Assembly: GCA_041648175.1 (NCBI GenBank)
Contig: JBAZPO010000025.1
Location: forward strand, 1-40,544
Direction of reading: 5' to 3'
DNA: 40,544 nt
Source of the DNA: Desulfobaccales bacterium
GTDB taxonomy: Bacteria; Desulfobacterota; Desulfobaccia; Desulfobaccales; 0-14-0-80-60-11
A program made the position numbers and the translations under genes. The notes beneath the pieces are model-generated. The model was not told the origin of the DNA, searched no databases, and saw only the letters and a program-made list of their open reading frames with translations. This document shows, piece after piece, positions 16,730 to 24,383 of this stretch (positions within the stretch are counted from its first letter, which is position 1; each line of letters starts with the position of its first letter).

Positions 16730-17191
16730 ATGACTGCTGCGTGGTCTCCAAAAATCATCGGCTTTTGCTGCCGCTTCTGAGCATACAGCGCTGCGGACCT
16801 GGCAGGTTCGATGCGGCTGCAATACCCCCCCGATATTAAGGTCCTCCTGATGCCCTGCACCGGACGGGTGGACATTATCCACCTGCTCAAAGCCTTCGAG
16901 GCCGGAGCCGATGCCGTCTTTGTGGCAGGCTGCCTGGAGGGCGAATGCCATTATCTTATGGGCAACATCCGGGCCAAAAAACGGGTCAACAAGGTGAAAA
17001 AGGATCTCGTCCCCATGGGGATAGAACCGGAACGGCTGGAGATGTTCAACCTGTCCTCCTCGGAAGGGCCGAAATTTGCCGCCCTGGCCAAGGAAATGGT
17101 GAGTCGCACCTTGAAGTTGGGCCCCAGCCCCACTAAACCAGAGGAACGTGCGGCCTGGCTCGCTAGCCAACCCAAAGCCGCCGAAGGCTAA
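16730..17191 (+). CDS. mvhD: Selenocysteine-containing MvhD/FrhD-type iron-sulfur subunit, short form
   Basis: Read through TGA at 16778-16780 this gives 153 residues, a plain MvhD domain. Motifs: GFCCRF-U-AYSAADLAG (Cys13, Cys14, Sec17), MPCTGRVD (Cys43), VAGCLEGECHY (Cys68, Cys73). The TGA replaces the second cysteine of the canonical CNWC motif; in the first mvhD of this unit that position is Cys17, while its Sec is at 68, which is cysteine here. A SECIS-like hairpin follows. The start is fixed by AAGAGGAGGAG just before TTATG. Without readthrough only 16 residues would be made, and the rest would lack its N-terminus yet remain fully conserved, which argues against a pseudogene. It delivers electrons to the HdrA encoded just upstream (inference from family). 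Confidence 0.9.
16789..16815 (+). promoter_or_regulatory. Candidate bacterial SECIS of mvhD2
   Basis: A 7-bp stem (16794-16800 with 16804-16810, one G-U pair) closes a GGC loop. A 2x2 internal loop and three further pairs (16789-16791 with 16813-16815) extend it. The loop starts 20 nt after the TGA and begins with G, as expected for a bacterial SECIS. Confidence 0.65.
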
Positions 17192-17212
17192 AGATAAGGG
17201 AAGGGGGGCTAA

Positions 17213-17348
17213 TACCAAGTTGCGGTCATACAGGTAATTATAGTTTTTGTAGGGGCGGACCTATGTGTCCGCCCTCAGAGTGGTCGCACATGCAAGTGTG
17301 CCTCTACAAAACCGAAGCTATTTTTACTTCTATGAGCGCAACTTGGTA
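17213..17348. mobile_element. MITE-like palindromic element, copy F
   Basis: A complete 136-bp element with ends TACCAAGTTGCG and CGCAACTTGGTA, flanked by TAA at 17210-17212 and 17349-17351. It lies 19 bp after the mvhD2 stop codon, at the end of the hdrA unit. Confidence 0.92.
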
Positions 17349-17443
17349 TAAGGGCGGTGCCCTTACCCTTTCCCCACCCCCATCCCATAAGTAGGAGCGA
17401 CCCGCTTGGTCGTTCTGAAATGTGGGGGGCTTTTTACGCACCA

Positions 17444-17485
17444 CATAACAAAAGGGAGGGCCTGATGGCCCTCCCTTTTGTTATG
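17444..17485. terminator. Strong bidirectional rho-independent terminator
   Basis: A perfect 19-bp stem (17444-17462 with 17467-17485) with a TGAT loop. The core is GGGAGGGCC/GGCCCTCCC and the arms carry AAAA/TTTT tracts, so it can end transcripts from either side. It is the likely terminator of the hdrA-mvhD unit. Confidence 0.8.
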
Positions 17486-17578
17486 ATCGGATAGGGCGGG
17501 TCTTCAGGCCGGCCCAGTGATGCTATATAGCGATTGCCAAAAGTTTTTTCCGTAATTAGGAGATACTTTAACATCCCA

Positions 17579-17802
17579 GATCCCCCCTAACCCCCCTTTG
17601 GTAAAGGGGGGAACTATAAGGAATTACTTATAAAATCCCCCTTTGAAAAAGGGGGATTTAGGGGGATTTAAAAATCAGCCAGCGGCATAAATTTATGGCA
17701 AACGCTATATATAGCGTTTGCCAAAAGTTTTTTCTTCTAATTCTCCTCTCCCCTTGTGGGAGAGGGTAGGGTGAGGGGTTAATAAGAAAAAACTTTTGGC
17801 AA
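17579..17802. repeat. Intergenic palindromic repeats including an 85-bp inverted-repeat element
   Basis: No gene is seen. The CCCCCTTTGAAAAAGGGGG palindrome recurs at about 17634-17670, and an opposite-orientation relative at 17582-17612. At 17718-17802 a 19-bp perfect inverted repeat (TTGCCAAAAGTTTTTTCTT and its complement) encloses CTCCTCTCC/GGAGAGGG-type sequence; a close relative is at 35237-35321, and a half copy is near 17534. The rest up to 17969 holds only a GGGCGGGA/GCATCCCGC-type short repeat. Confidence 0.7.
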
Positions 17803-17969
17803 TGATGTATAAGCGGCTGAGATATCCCTGTAGTTCTTCTTGGGTGCTCTGGTGAAGCCCGTAGGGCGGGAAAGCGAAGCGCATCCCGCCTTTAGCATTA
17901 TCCCATATATAGACTTCAACCATTTATCAACTCATTCCCAAGCCCAGCTTGGGCATGAGTGATCAATTC

Positions 17970-18508
17970 TTCCTCGCCATATTTTAGGGTATGGCCTCAA
18001 TTCTGATTCTGCCCGCTTGAAAAGTGTGCCATCTTTATCAGCGCTGCTGGCTGCCCTCCCGGTCCTGGGTTTATGCTATCCCCATGCCTTGCCGGGATAG
18101 ATGTGAGACACGTAAAATCAACCTGAGGATAATCGGCGGGTTGAACCCGTCCCACCCGTACCGCGTCCCGGCACAAGGCTGCCGGCGCATCAGTAATCCT
18201 TTGATATTAATAACTAATTTATGTGAGACTCAGATTTTAACCCTGGGACCAGCGCGGCACGACCGTGGCACGACCTTGGCAAAGAGCCGGGTACGGCACG
18301 CACGCACGCGACTTCCGGCCGGGTACATCACGAGGGGACCTTGCAACGTACCCGCACGCGTCCCGCGATTTCCCCCCCAAATCTGCCCGCGACGACAAAA
18401 TCCAGGGCTTTTTGGGGTAGTTTAGGATGAAAAAGTGCACCAGTTTTGCTGGAATTTCGAGGATTGTGCAAACCGGGAACCGGTTTTCCGGGGTGGGAGC
18501 AGAGTTTG
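17970..18508. repeat. Dispersed ~540-bp non-coding repeat, copy 2
   Basis: Matches 2786-3327 throughout at about 90% identity. The hairpin AAACCGG/CCGGTTT near 18470-18487 is kept while its loop changes. A short frame starting ATGAAAAAG (18427) runs in both copies for about 24 codons with mostly conservative differences, then diverges; this is too short and lacks a Shine-Dalgarno, so no gene is called. 18509-18610 holds only short palindromes of the CCCAAGC type. Confidence 0.8.
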
Positions 18509-18610
18509 TCGCCCTCGTTCCCCAACTTGCACTTGGGTACGCCACTTTCCCGCCCAAGCTCTGCTTGAGCATCACCCGTAGGGGCAGTGTCTCTCGCATG
18601 GAGTCTCACA

Positions 18611-18642
18611 CAAAAAAACGGCCTATGGAAACCATAAGCCGT
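18611..18642 (-). terminator. Rho-independent terminator of tRNA-Ala
   Basis: On the minus strand an 11-bp stem (ACGGCTTATGG with CCATAGGCCGT, one G-U pair) with a TTT loop is followed at once by a run of seven T. It lies 16 bp beyond the encoded CCA of the tRNA. Confidence 0.85.
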
Positions 18643-18658
18643 AACTAATTGAAATTCG

Positions 18659-18734
18659 TGGTGGAGATGAGGGGACTCGAACCCCTGACCTCCTACATGC
18701 GAAGCAGGCGCTCTTCCAGCTGAGCTACATCCCC
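18659..18734 (-). tRNA. tRNA-Ala (anticodon CGC)
   Basis: A complete 76-nt cloverleaf on the minus strand. Acceptor stem GGGGATG pairs with CATCTCC, the D arm is GCTCAGCTGGAAGAGC, the anticodon stem-loop CCTGC-TTCGCAT-GTAGG exposes CGC, and the T arm contains GGTTCGAGTCCC. Discriminator A and CCA are encoded. CGC reads the alanine codon GCG. Confidence 0.95.
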
Positions 18735-18889
18735 ACGTGGTTTAATTATGGCGGGTTAACGGCTGATGTCAAGCATATTTGAGCGGGCTTGTCTTCTCCC
18801 CGCGTCGCGGTGGAAAAACCGGCAAGGAGGTGAGTGCAGGGTCGACGGCAAGGCAATGGTTTTATCCCCTGCCGCCGACCCCTTGCCAC

Positions 18890-19117
18890 CTACACGGCCT
18901 GGACTTCTTTCAGGCCCGGTACTTCCTTGAGGAGCATCTTTTCTACGCCTTGCTTCAGGGTCATCTGGGACATCGGGCACCCTTTGCAGGCCCCGGTCAG
19001 GCGAACTTTCACCACGCCGTTAGTCACTTCCACGAGTTCAATATCGCCACCATCACGTTGCAACATGGGGCGGATTTTTTCCAAGGCTAGTTCCACCGAT
19101 TTCATGAGATCGCTCAC
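18890..19117 (-). CDS. NifU C-terminal (Nfu) domain iron-sulfur scaffold
   Basis: A 75-residue stand-alone Nfu domain, which assembles a [4Fe-4S] cluster between two subunits and passes it to client proteins in the cytosol. It has the usual IRPMLQRDGGDIELVEV segment and the cluster-binding TGACKGCPMS (Cys44, Cys47). The start is taken as GTG at 19117, because GGAGG lies five bases upstream; a TTG four codons earlier overlaps the Shine-Dalgarno. Downstream on the same strand lies tRNA-Ala. The many ferredoxin-type proteins in this window are plausible clients (inference). Confidence 0.93.
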   Translation of the reverse strand: MSDLMKSVELALEKIRPMLQRDGGDIELVEVTNGVVKVRLTGACKGCPMSQMTLKQGVEKMLLKEVPGLKEVQAV

Positions 19118-19196
19118 GTTATCCTCCAAAGGTTAATTGTTGAAATAATAACAACTCATTTGGCGCTTGTAAAGGAGGCCACGGAAAAGTCGAAGG

Positions 19197-19913
19197 TCAG
19201 GGGTTCACCAGGAAAACTGCCTGGACATGAGCCCGGATTTCTTCTTCGCCTACTTCTATTGGCGTGGGAGTGGCCGCCTTGGCCGCCAGATAATTTACGG
19301 ACGAACCGCGGGGAGCGATGAAGCGAACTCCGGTGGAAATCTTGTCCACGCTTTTGATTTTAAGGCCAGCCGCCTGGGCCAGGGCTTCCGCCAGGCGCCG
19401 GGCTCGTTCCAGGGCATCCACGACCGCCTGCCGCTGGAGTTCTTCCATACGGGAATGGCTCCAAAACGGCCCATTGATTTGGGAAGCCCCGTTTTTTAAA
19501 GCAGTATCCAACACCTCACCCAACCGGGCCACATCCATGATCTTGATCTCCAGCCGATTGACGGCCCGGTAAGCCTTGACTTCCTGAGGAGAGGTCTTGT
19601 CTTTGTAGGAATGCACCGGCATCAGGCGATAACCCAGAGTCCGGACTTTATCCTCGGCCCCCAAGGCTGGCTTCAGGGCTTTCAAGACGTGGTCGGCCTG
19701 GCGAGCGTTTGCTTGGCCCGCGGCCGCGGCGGTAGCCGCCTGGGTCTCCACCTCTATGGTCAACGTCGCCAGATCCGGCGTGGCCGTCACCTTGCCTTCC
19801 GCCTCCACGCTGATGCTGGGAGGGGACAGGGTTTCCGCTCCCTGGGCCGGGAGCAGAAAGAAACCGGCGATTACCAGGGCAACCATAAATAGCGCTAAAA
19901 AAATCCGCTGCAT
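19197..19913 (-). CDS. Periplasmic SIMPL (DUF541) domain protein
   Basis: A 238-residue exported SIMPL/DUF541 protein. A signal peptide (MQRIFLALFMVALVIAGFFL, then LLPAQGAE) is followed by the family pattern ISVEAEGKVTATPDLATLTIEVE, the central YRAVNRLEIKIMDVARLGEVLDTAL, and ALERARRLAEALAQAAG near the end. Family members form ring-like oligomers outside the inner membrane; some affect oxidative stress resistance, but the function is not established. ATG at 19913 follows AAAGGAGGCGAG and gives a clean signal peptide; the longer frame does not. It lies 79 bp before nfu on the same strand and may share its transcript. Confidence 0.9.
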   Translation of the reverse strand: MQRIFLALFMVALVIAGFFLLPAQGAETLSPPSISVEAEGKVTATPDLATLTIEVETQAATAAAAGQANARQADHVLKALKPALGAEDKVRTLGYRLMPVHSYKDKTSPQEVKAYRAVNRLEIKIMDVARLGEVLDTALKNGASQINGPFWSHSRMEELQRQAVVDALERARRLAEALAQAAGLKIKSVDKISTGVRFIAPRGSSVNYLAAKAATPTPIEVGEEEIRAHVQAVFLVNP

Positions 19914-19934
19914 CTCGCCTCCTTTGCGGCTCAA

Positions 19935-20240
19935 GCGTCAGCCGCTGCGTTTATGACAGCTTTTTTCCTGAGAGGGTAAGACTCAGCAAAAGTTATAAAA
20001 TTACAGCCCTTAACGAAGATATGGCACCCGGCGGAATGAGTCAATCATTTTGAGGCACTTAGGCATATGTTTGCCTCCCTATTTTTTCCCAACAAAATCA
20101 CTTCATAATCATAGGCATCATTAAACAGCCCAGCCGCCACCTTTGCCCGCCCCGCCTAAAAGAGTGCACGGAACTCAGGTACTGAATTAAAGAGTTTGTC
20201 TTCTTTGCCCGATTAGCTAAAAAGAAAGAGGAGAAATGAT
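19935..20240. other. Intergenic region before the response regulator
   Basis: About 300 bp between divergent genes. I see no gene, tRNA or strong repeat. The right end carries the regulator's ribosome-binding site, AGAGGAGA. Confidence 0.4.
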
Positions 20241-20624
20241 ATGAAACAACCCATCTTAATTGTGGAAGATCACGCCGGCCTACGCAAATCCTTGCGAGAA
20301 TGGCTAGAGCTATCATTTGCCCGCTACCCGTTATTGGAAGCCGCCAGCGGCGAAGAAGCCATAGCCATAGCCCAGGCGGCATCTCCCTGTCTGGTCATCA
20401 TGGACATCGGCCTTCCGGGAATAACCGGCATCGAAGCCACGGAAAGCATCAAGAAAGCGATCCCCAGTACCAAGGTGGTGATGCTCACCATTTTTGACGA
20501 CGACGACTATCGCAGCCACGCAGCCGCGGCCGGGGCTTTCGCCTATGTACCCAAACGCAAGATCAAAACGGAGCTTATGCCGGTTGTAAGACGGATTCTG
20601 GAAGAGGATAAAGGAGGAACCTAG
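20241..20624 (+). CDS. Single-domain response regulator (NarL-like receiver)
   Basis: A 127-residue stand-alone CheY-like receiver. Acidic pocket Glu9/Asp10, phosphoacceptor Asp55 in VIMDIGLPG, Thr83 in VVMLTIFDDDDY and Lys105 in YVPKRK are all present. The MDIGLPGITGIEAT and AGAFAYVPK patterns are those of NarL/FixJ regulators, but the DNA-binding output domain is absent, so it must act by protein contact or phosphotransfer. No kinase is nearby. AGAGGAGA precedes the ATG. Soluble. Confidence 0.9.
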   Translation: MKQPILIVEDHAGLRKSLREWLELSFARYPLLEAASGEEAIAIAQAASPCLVIMDIGLPGITGIEATESIKKAIPSTKVVMLTIFDDDDYRSHAAAAGAFAYVPKRKIKTELMPVVRRILEEDKGGT

Positions 20625-21036
20625 CGATACGCTTTGGTAGGTCCTAAACATTTTCCTATGCAACTCTAATTTTAACTAATTTCAGGGAACCTTTGAACAG
20701 CAAGGCAGACGCAATTTTATTATTCCTTATCCTAACCCCATAGCCTTTTACCACGAAGCAGGGAACCGATGTCTACCATCACGATTCCATCAGGTATTCT
20801 GAAATAGACGCTGCCAAGCCGAATATAACTATCATTTAATGATTTAGGATATTGTCTTTTTATATATTTATATTGATTTTTTTTTAAAGCCGTGCCATTT
20901 TGTACGTCATTCCATAATTTTTTTCTGAAACAGGAGCATTTTAGCAGTTAATTCCGCCCGCAACAGGTGGCAAACACCAAGTGCGATGATTAAAATGGAT
21001 TTATGATTTCTGATTATCGAGAATGCAGAGGTGAAT
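20625..21036. other. AT-rich intergenic region
   Basis: About 410 bp that becomes strongly AT-rich after 20800, unlike the surrounding genes. No coding region, hairpin with T-tract or repeat was found. It looks like the left part of a foreign AT-rich segment that continues through the next gene. Confidence 0.4.
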
Positions 21037-21615
21037 ATGGCTAAGCTAGCTGACAGAAAGGAGAAAAGCCTATCTACCATTGTTCATCTTAATCAGAAAA
21101 AAGATCCGGATGAAATCCAACCTATTGGTGAGGAAAAAGAAAAAGATTATAGAAAACTATTGGAAGATAAAATTAAGGAAAAAATATTTAATTTGGAAAC
21201 GAATACAAAAGAACTGAAGGGGGGCCCAAAAGAACAACTGCAGAAAAAAAGAAGGTGGATGGGCGATGTGATAAAACCAATTTTGGAGGTAAAGGATGTA
21301 CTTGAGAGGACCGAATTAATTGAAATAAAATTGATATATAGAAGAGGGAACGTAGCGTTAAATGACTTGAAGAATATTATTATTAAATCAAAGGATTATG
21401 ATGAATCAAAACTAGTAAAATCCGGATTTAGATTAGATATAGATTTTTGCCCAAAGTCACAGGCTTTAAATAATAAAAAGGATTGTTATTTAGTGCAATT
21501 ATTGGGCATTGCAGTGGAACAAGAGAATTTAAAAAAATATTATAGCATAGACACATTAATGGAGTTCGTTATAAACTATTGTTCCGAGTATATAGCCGAA
21601 TTTTCAATCAGATGA
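21037..21615 (+). CDS. AT-rich orphan protein of unknown function
   Basis: A 192-residue protein that I do not recognise. The N-terminal ~80 residues are highly charged, rich in Lys and Glu (EEKEKDYRKLLEDKIKEKIF), and likely helical or coiled coil. The C-terminal part (ELIEIKLIYRRGNVALNDLK..., FRLDIDFCPKSQALNNKKDC) looks globular. No signal peptide or membrane segment. ATG at 21037 is chosen because AGAGGTG sits before it. Base composition and codon use (many A/T third positions) differ sharply from neighbours, indicating recent transfer. It is convergent with the flippase gene. Confidence 0.65.
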   Translation: MAKLADRKEKSLSTIVHLNQKKDPDEIQPIGEEKEKDYRKLLEDKIKEKIFNLETNTKELKGGPKEQLQKKRRWMGDVIKPILEVKDVLERTELIEIKLIYRRGNVALNDLKNIIIKSKDYDESKLVKSGFRLDIDFCPKSQALNNKKDCYLVQLLGIAVEQENLKKYYSIDTLMEFVINYCSEYIAEFSIR

Positions 21616-21675
21616 AGTTTGTTGCAAAACACACAGAGGGTGAGTGGACCGACCCAAAGGAATGGGGAACTAGAA

Positions 21676-22635
21676 TCACTTCTCTCGCCAGACCACCAAG
21701 AGCCCCAAGCTGAGCCAGAAGGCCTCCCGGATGCGTCGCAGGATGCTGAATGCGGCCCCCAGATCAAAACCCAAGTTAAAGCCCAGGGCCAGGAGGATAT
21801 TCCCTCCTTCCTGTACCCCCATGGCCGCGGGGATAAAAAATCCCAGGGCCGTGAAGAGCATAGCCAAGGAATCCATGCAGACGGCCAAGCCCCAACTGAT
21901 GGGGTGCCCCAGCAGCCAAAATATAATGTAAACCTCGACAGAATGGAGCAGCCAGCTAAGAAAAAACATGAAAAAAACCAACACGGCCCGGGCCGGATAC
22001 TGGCAATAAAACTGGGACATAGCCGTATCCAGATCTTCCAAAAAACCTTCATGATCCCTGAGAAAGTGGGGTAGCCAGCCCCGCCGGGAGAGGAAGCGGA
22101 AGCTGTTCCCGCAGGGTCCCCGGCGCTGCACGACGACGAAGATGATACCCACGGCCGCCAGGCCCACGGCCGCCAGAGACAGGAACAGCATGTACTTGGC
22201 CGCCTGGGGCAGAAAGACTGGGGCCAGGGCTAGCCCGGTAAAGATATAGAGGGTGAGGCTTAGGACCAGGATGCCCTTCATAATCACGACTGAGGCGCTG
22301 GCCACGTCGAGAGGCACGCCATCGGCCCGCAGGCGGGCGGCCTTGAAGGGCTCTCCCCCCAGGGAGGCGGTGGGGGTGAGTTGGTTCAAAGACTCCCCTC
22401 CCAGACGCAGCCAAAAGAGGCGACCCACCGTGAGCTTCGCCGGCGGGTTGATGATGATATACTTCCAGGCCCAAGATTCCAGCAGATTAACCACCCCATA
22501 GGGCAGCAGCAGCAGCGGCCAATACCAGCCAACCTGTAAGAAGTGGTGCCTCAGGGTATCCCACCCCACCTCATTCAATATCCAAACAAAGAAAATCGAG
22601 GCGATCAGCAGGAGAATCAGATTAACCAGACGCAC
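21676..22635 (-). CDS. Flippase-like integral membrane protein (UPF0104/LPG synthase TM family)
   Basis: A 319-residue inner-membrane protein of the UPF0104/lysylphosphatidylglycerol-synthase membrane-domain group, often linked to lipid or glycolipid transfer and flipping. About eight hydrophobic segments are visible, starting with LVNLILLLIASIFFVWIL. The family signatures are LRLGGESLNQLTP...LGGEPFKAARL (about residues 76-102), the WLLHSVEVYIIFWLLG stretch and the GFFIPAAMGVQEGG motif near residue 275. The start is GTG at 22635 with AAGGA eight bases upstream. It follows the emrB gene by 90 bp on the same strand and may be the last gene of that operon, though it has no known role in drug efflux. 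Confidence 0.88.
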   Translation of the reverse strand: MRLVNLILLLIASIFFVWILNEVGWDTLRHHFLQVGWYWPLLLLPYGVVNLLESWAWKYIIINPPAKLTVGRLFWLRLGGESLNQLTPTASLGGEPFKAARLRADGVPLDVASASVVIMKGILVLSLTLYIFTGLALAPVFLPQAAKYMLFLSLAAVGLAAVGIIFVVVQRRGPCGNSFRFLSRRGWLPHFLRDHEGFLEDLDTAMSQFYCQYPARAVLVFFMFFLSWLLHSVEVYIIFWLLGHPISWGLAVCMDSLAMLFTALGFFIPAAMGVQEGGNILLALGFNLGFDLGAAFSILRRIREAFWLSLGLLVVWREK

Positions 22636-22725
22636 CTATATGTCCTTATCGCGCTTTGAGCGCAGCAAATCCTAAGCCAGCCGGGTGAAGGCGGCAACCA
22701 AATAATAATATCAGAGTGTATTGCA

Positions 22726-24312
22726 TCAAGGAAGAACTTCTGCACCCTCTTCTGATGTGATACTTGGCTGCTTCGGGGGGCGGCGCATGAGGAAAACCAG
22801 GGGCAGCAGGCAAAGAAAGACGATGGTAAAGAACCAGTAGTCGTCGCAGAAGGCCAGCATTCTCGCCTGGCGCACCGTTTCCTGATAGAGGCCGGCCATA
22901 GCCTGGGGGGCATTCCACCACTGCCAGTTGGGCCCCAGTTCCGGCAAGGCCTGGGACATGCGATGCTGCCAATCAATAAAGGGCTGGGCTAACGGGGTGA
23001 TATGTTCCACCAGGTGGTTCTGGTGAAATTGGCCCCGCCGGGCCAGGAGGGTGGTAGCCGTGGCAATGCCGAAGGAGCCCCCCAGGTTGCGCATCAGGTT
23101 GAAGATGCCGGTGGCATTGCCCATCTTCTCCTGGGAGATGCGGGACATAGTCAGAGTGGTAAGGGACACGAAGGTGGCCCCAAGACCAAAGCCTTGAATG
23201 AACCGGGGCCACCAAGCGTGATAAAAATTGATATTGGTATCATATTGGCTCATGAGATAGACGGCGTAGGCGTTGATGACCAGGCCCACAAATACTATTT
23301 TGCGACTGTCCATCACCATAGTGAGCCGGCCCACGATTGGCATGATCAGCAGGGACCCGATACCCCCGAAAGCCAGGGCCCAACCGGCCAGGGTGGCGTC
23401 ATAGCCCATGAGGGTCTGGAGGAACAGCGGCAGGAGCATGATACTGCCATAGAGTACAAACCCGAAAAAGAACATGATGGTCACCCCGGCGGCGTAGTTC
23501 CGCTCCTTGAAGAGGCGGAGGTCAACCACAGGGTGCCTGGTTTTGAGCTCATGATAGATCAGGACAATCAAGGCCACCGCTGCGATGATGGCCAGGCGGG
23601 TGACGAAGTCCGAAGAAAACCAGTCTTCCCGCTCGCCTTTGTCCAACACCACTTGCAGCGCCCCTAGACCCACAACTAACAGTCCCAGACCCCAGTAGTC
23701 GATGCTCCCGGCCCGCTGGCGCCGGATGTAATCCGGGTCGAAGACAAACAGATAGGTGAGTAGCAAGGATATGATCCCGATAGGCAGGTTGATATAGAAG
23801 GCCCAGCGCCAGGTAAGGTTGTCCGTCACCCAGCCACCCATGATCGGCCCTACAATGGGGGCGATGATCACGCCGATGCCCCAGAGGGCCATGGCCATGC
23901 CCCGCTCCTCCACCGGAAAGGTTTCCAGGAGAATTGCCTGGGAAATGGGCTGGAGCGCCCCGCCGCCCACCCCCTGAATGATGCGAAAGACGATGAGCAT
24001 TCCCAGGTTGGTGGCCATGCCGCACAACATGGAACTAAAGGTGAACAGCGTCATACAGAGCATCAAAAAGCGCTTACGGCCGAACAAGGCCGAAAGCCAG
24101 CCGGTAATGGGCAGGATGATGGCGTTGGAAACCAGGTACGCCGTCAAAATCCAGGTGGTTTCGTCTTCCGAGGAGGCCAAGCTACCGGCGATATGGGGCA
24201 GGGCTACGTTGACTATCGTGGTGTCCACGATTTCCATGAAGGTGCCGGCCATCACCGCAATGGTAATCAGCCATTTGTTGACGTCCCGGGGACCATTATT
24301 TGGAGGGCTCAT
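22726..24312 (-). CDS. emrB: DHA2-family MFS multidrug efflux transporter (EmrB type)
   Basis: A 528-residue 14-helix proton-driven exporter of the DHA2 (EmrB/QacA) family in the inner membrane. Signatures seen: motif D1-like MEIVDTTIVNVALPHIAG near the start, WLSALFGRKRFL between helices 2 and 3 (motif A), RIIQGVGGGALQPISQAILLE (motif B) and GVIIAPIVGPIMGGW (motif C, typical of exporters). With EmrA and a TolC protein encoded just upstream it should form a tripartite pump spanning both membranes. ATG at 24312 is used in preference to the overlapping GTG at 24315; the Shine-Dalgarno is weak. The gap to emrA is 71 bp. Substrate cannot be read from sequence. Confidence 0.94.
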   Translation of the reverse strand: MSPPNNGPRDVNKWLITIAVMAGTFMEIVDTTIVNVALPHIAGSLASSEDETTWILTAYLVSNAIILPITGWLSALFGRKRFLMLCMTLFTFSSMLCGMATNLGMLIVFRIIQGVGGGALQPISQAILLETFPVEERGMAMALWGIGVIIAPIVGPIMGGWVTDNLTWRWAFYINLPIGIISLLLTYLFVFDPDYIRRQRAGSIDYWGLGLLVVGLGALQVVLDKGEREDWFSSDFVTRLAIIAAVALIVLIYHELKTRHPVVDLRLFKERNYAAGVTIMFFFGFVLYGSIMLLPLFLQTLMGYDATLAGWALAFGGIGSLLIMPIVGRLTMVMDSRKIVFVGLVINAYAVYLMSQYDTNINFYHAWWPRFIQGFGLGATFVSLTTLTMSRISQEKMGNATGIFNLMRNLGGSFGIATATTLLARRGQFHQNHLVEHITPLAQPFIDWQHRMSQALPELGPNWQWWNAPQAMAGLYQETVRQARMLAFCDDYWFFTIVFLCLLPLVFLMRRPPKQPSITSEEGAEVLP

Positions 24313-24383
24313 CACGAGCTTATACCCTGATCAATTCCGGCAAGGGGATTCCCTGAGTTGTCCAAATCGAGGCTCGCGCAACC

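Noticed and set aside
16730..16780. Reading mvhD2 as a pseudogene with a start at 16811
   Set aside because: A strong Shine-Dalgarno precedes the ATG at 16730, the first 16 residues match MvhD, and the TGA replaces a conserved cysteine with a hairpin at the right distance.
18427..18505. Small conserved peptide gene in the ~540-bp repeat
   Set aside because: Both copies share about 24 codons after ATGAAAAAG, but there is no Shine-Dalgarno, the ends differ completely, and the whole repeat is equally conserved outside the frame.
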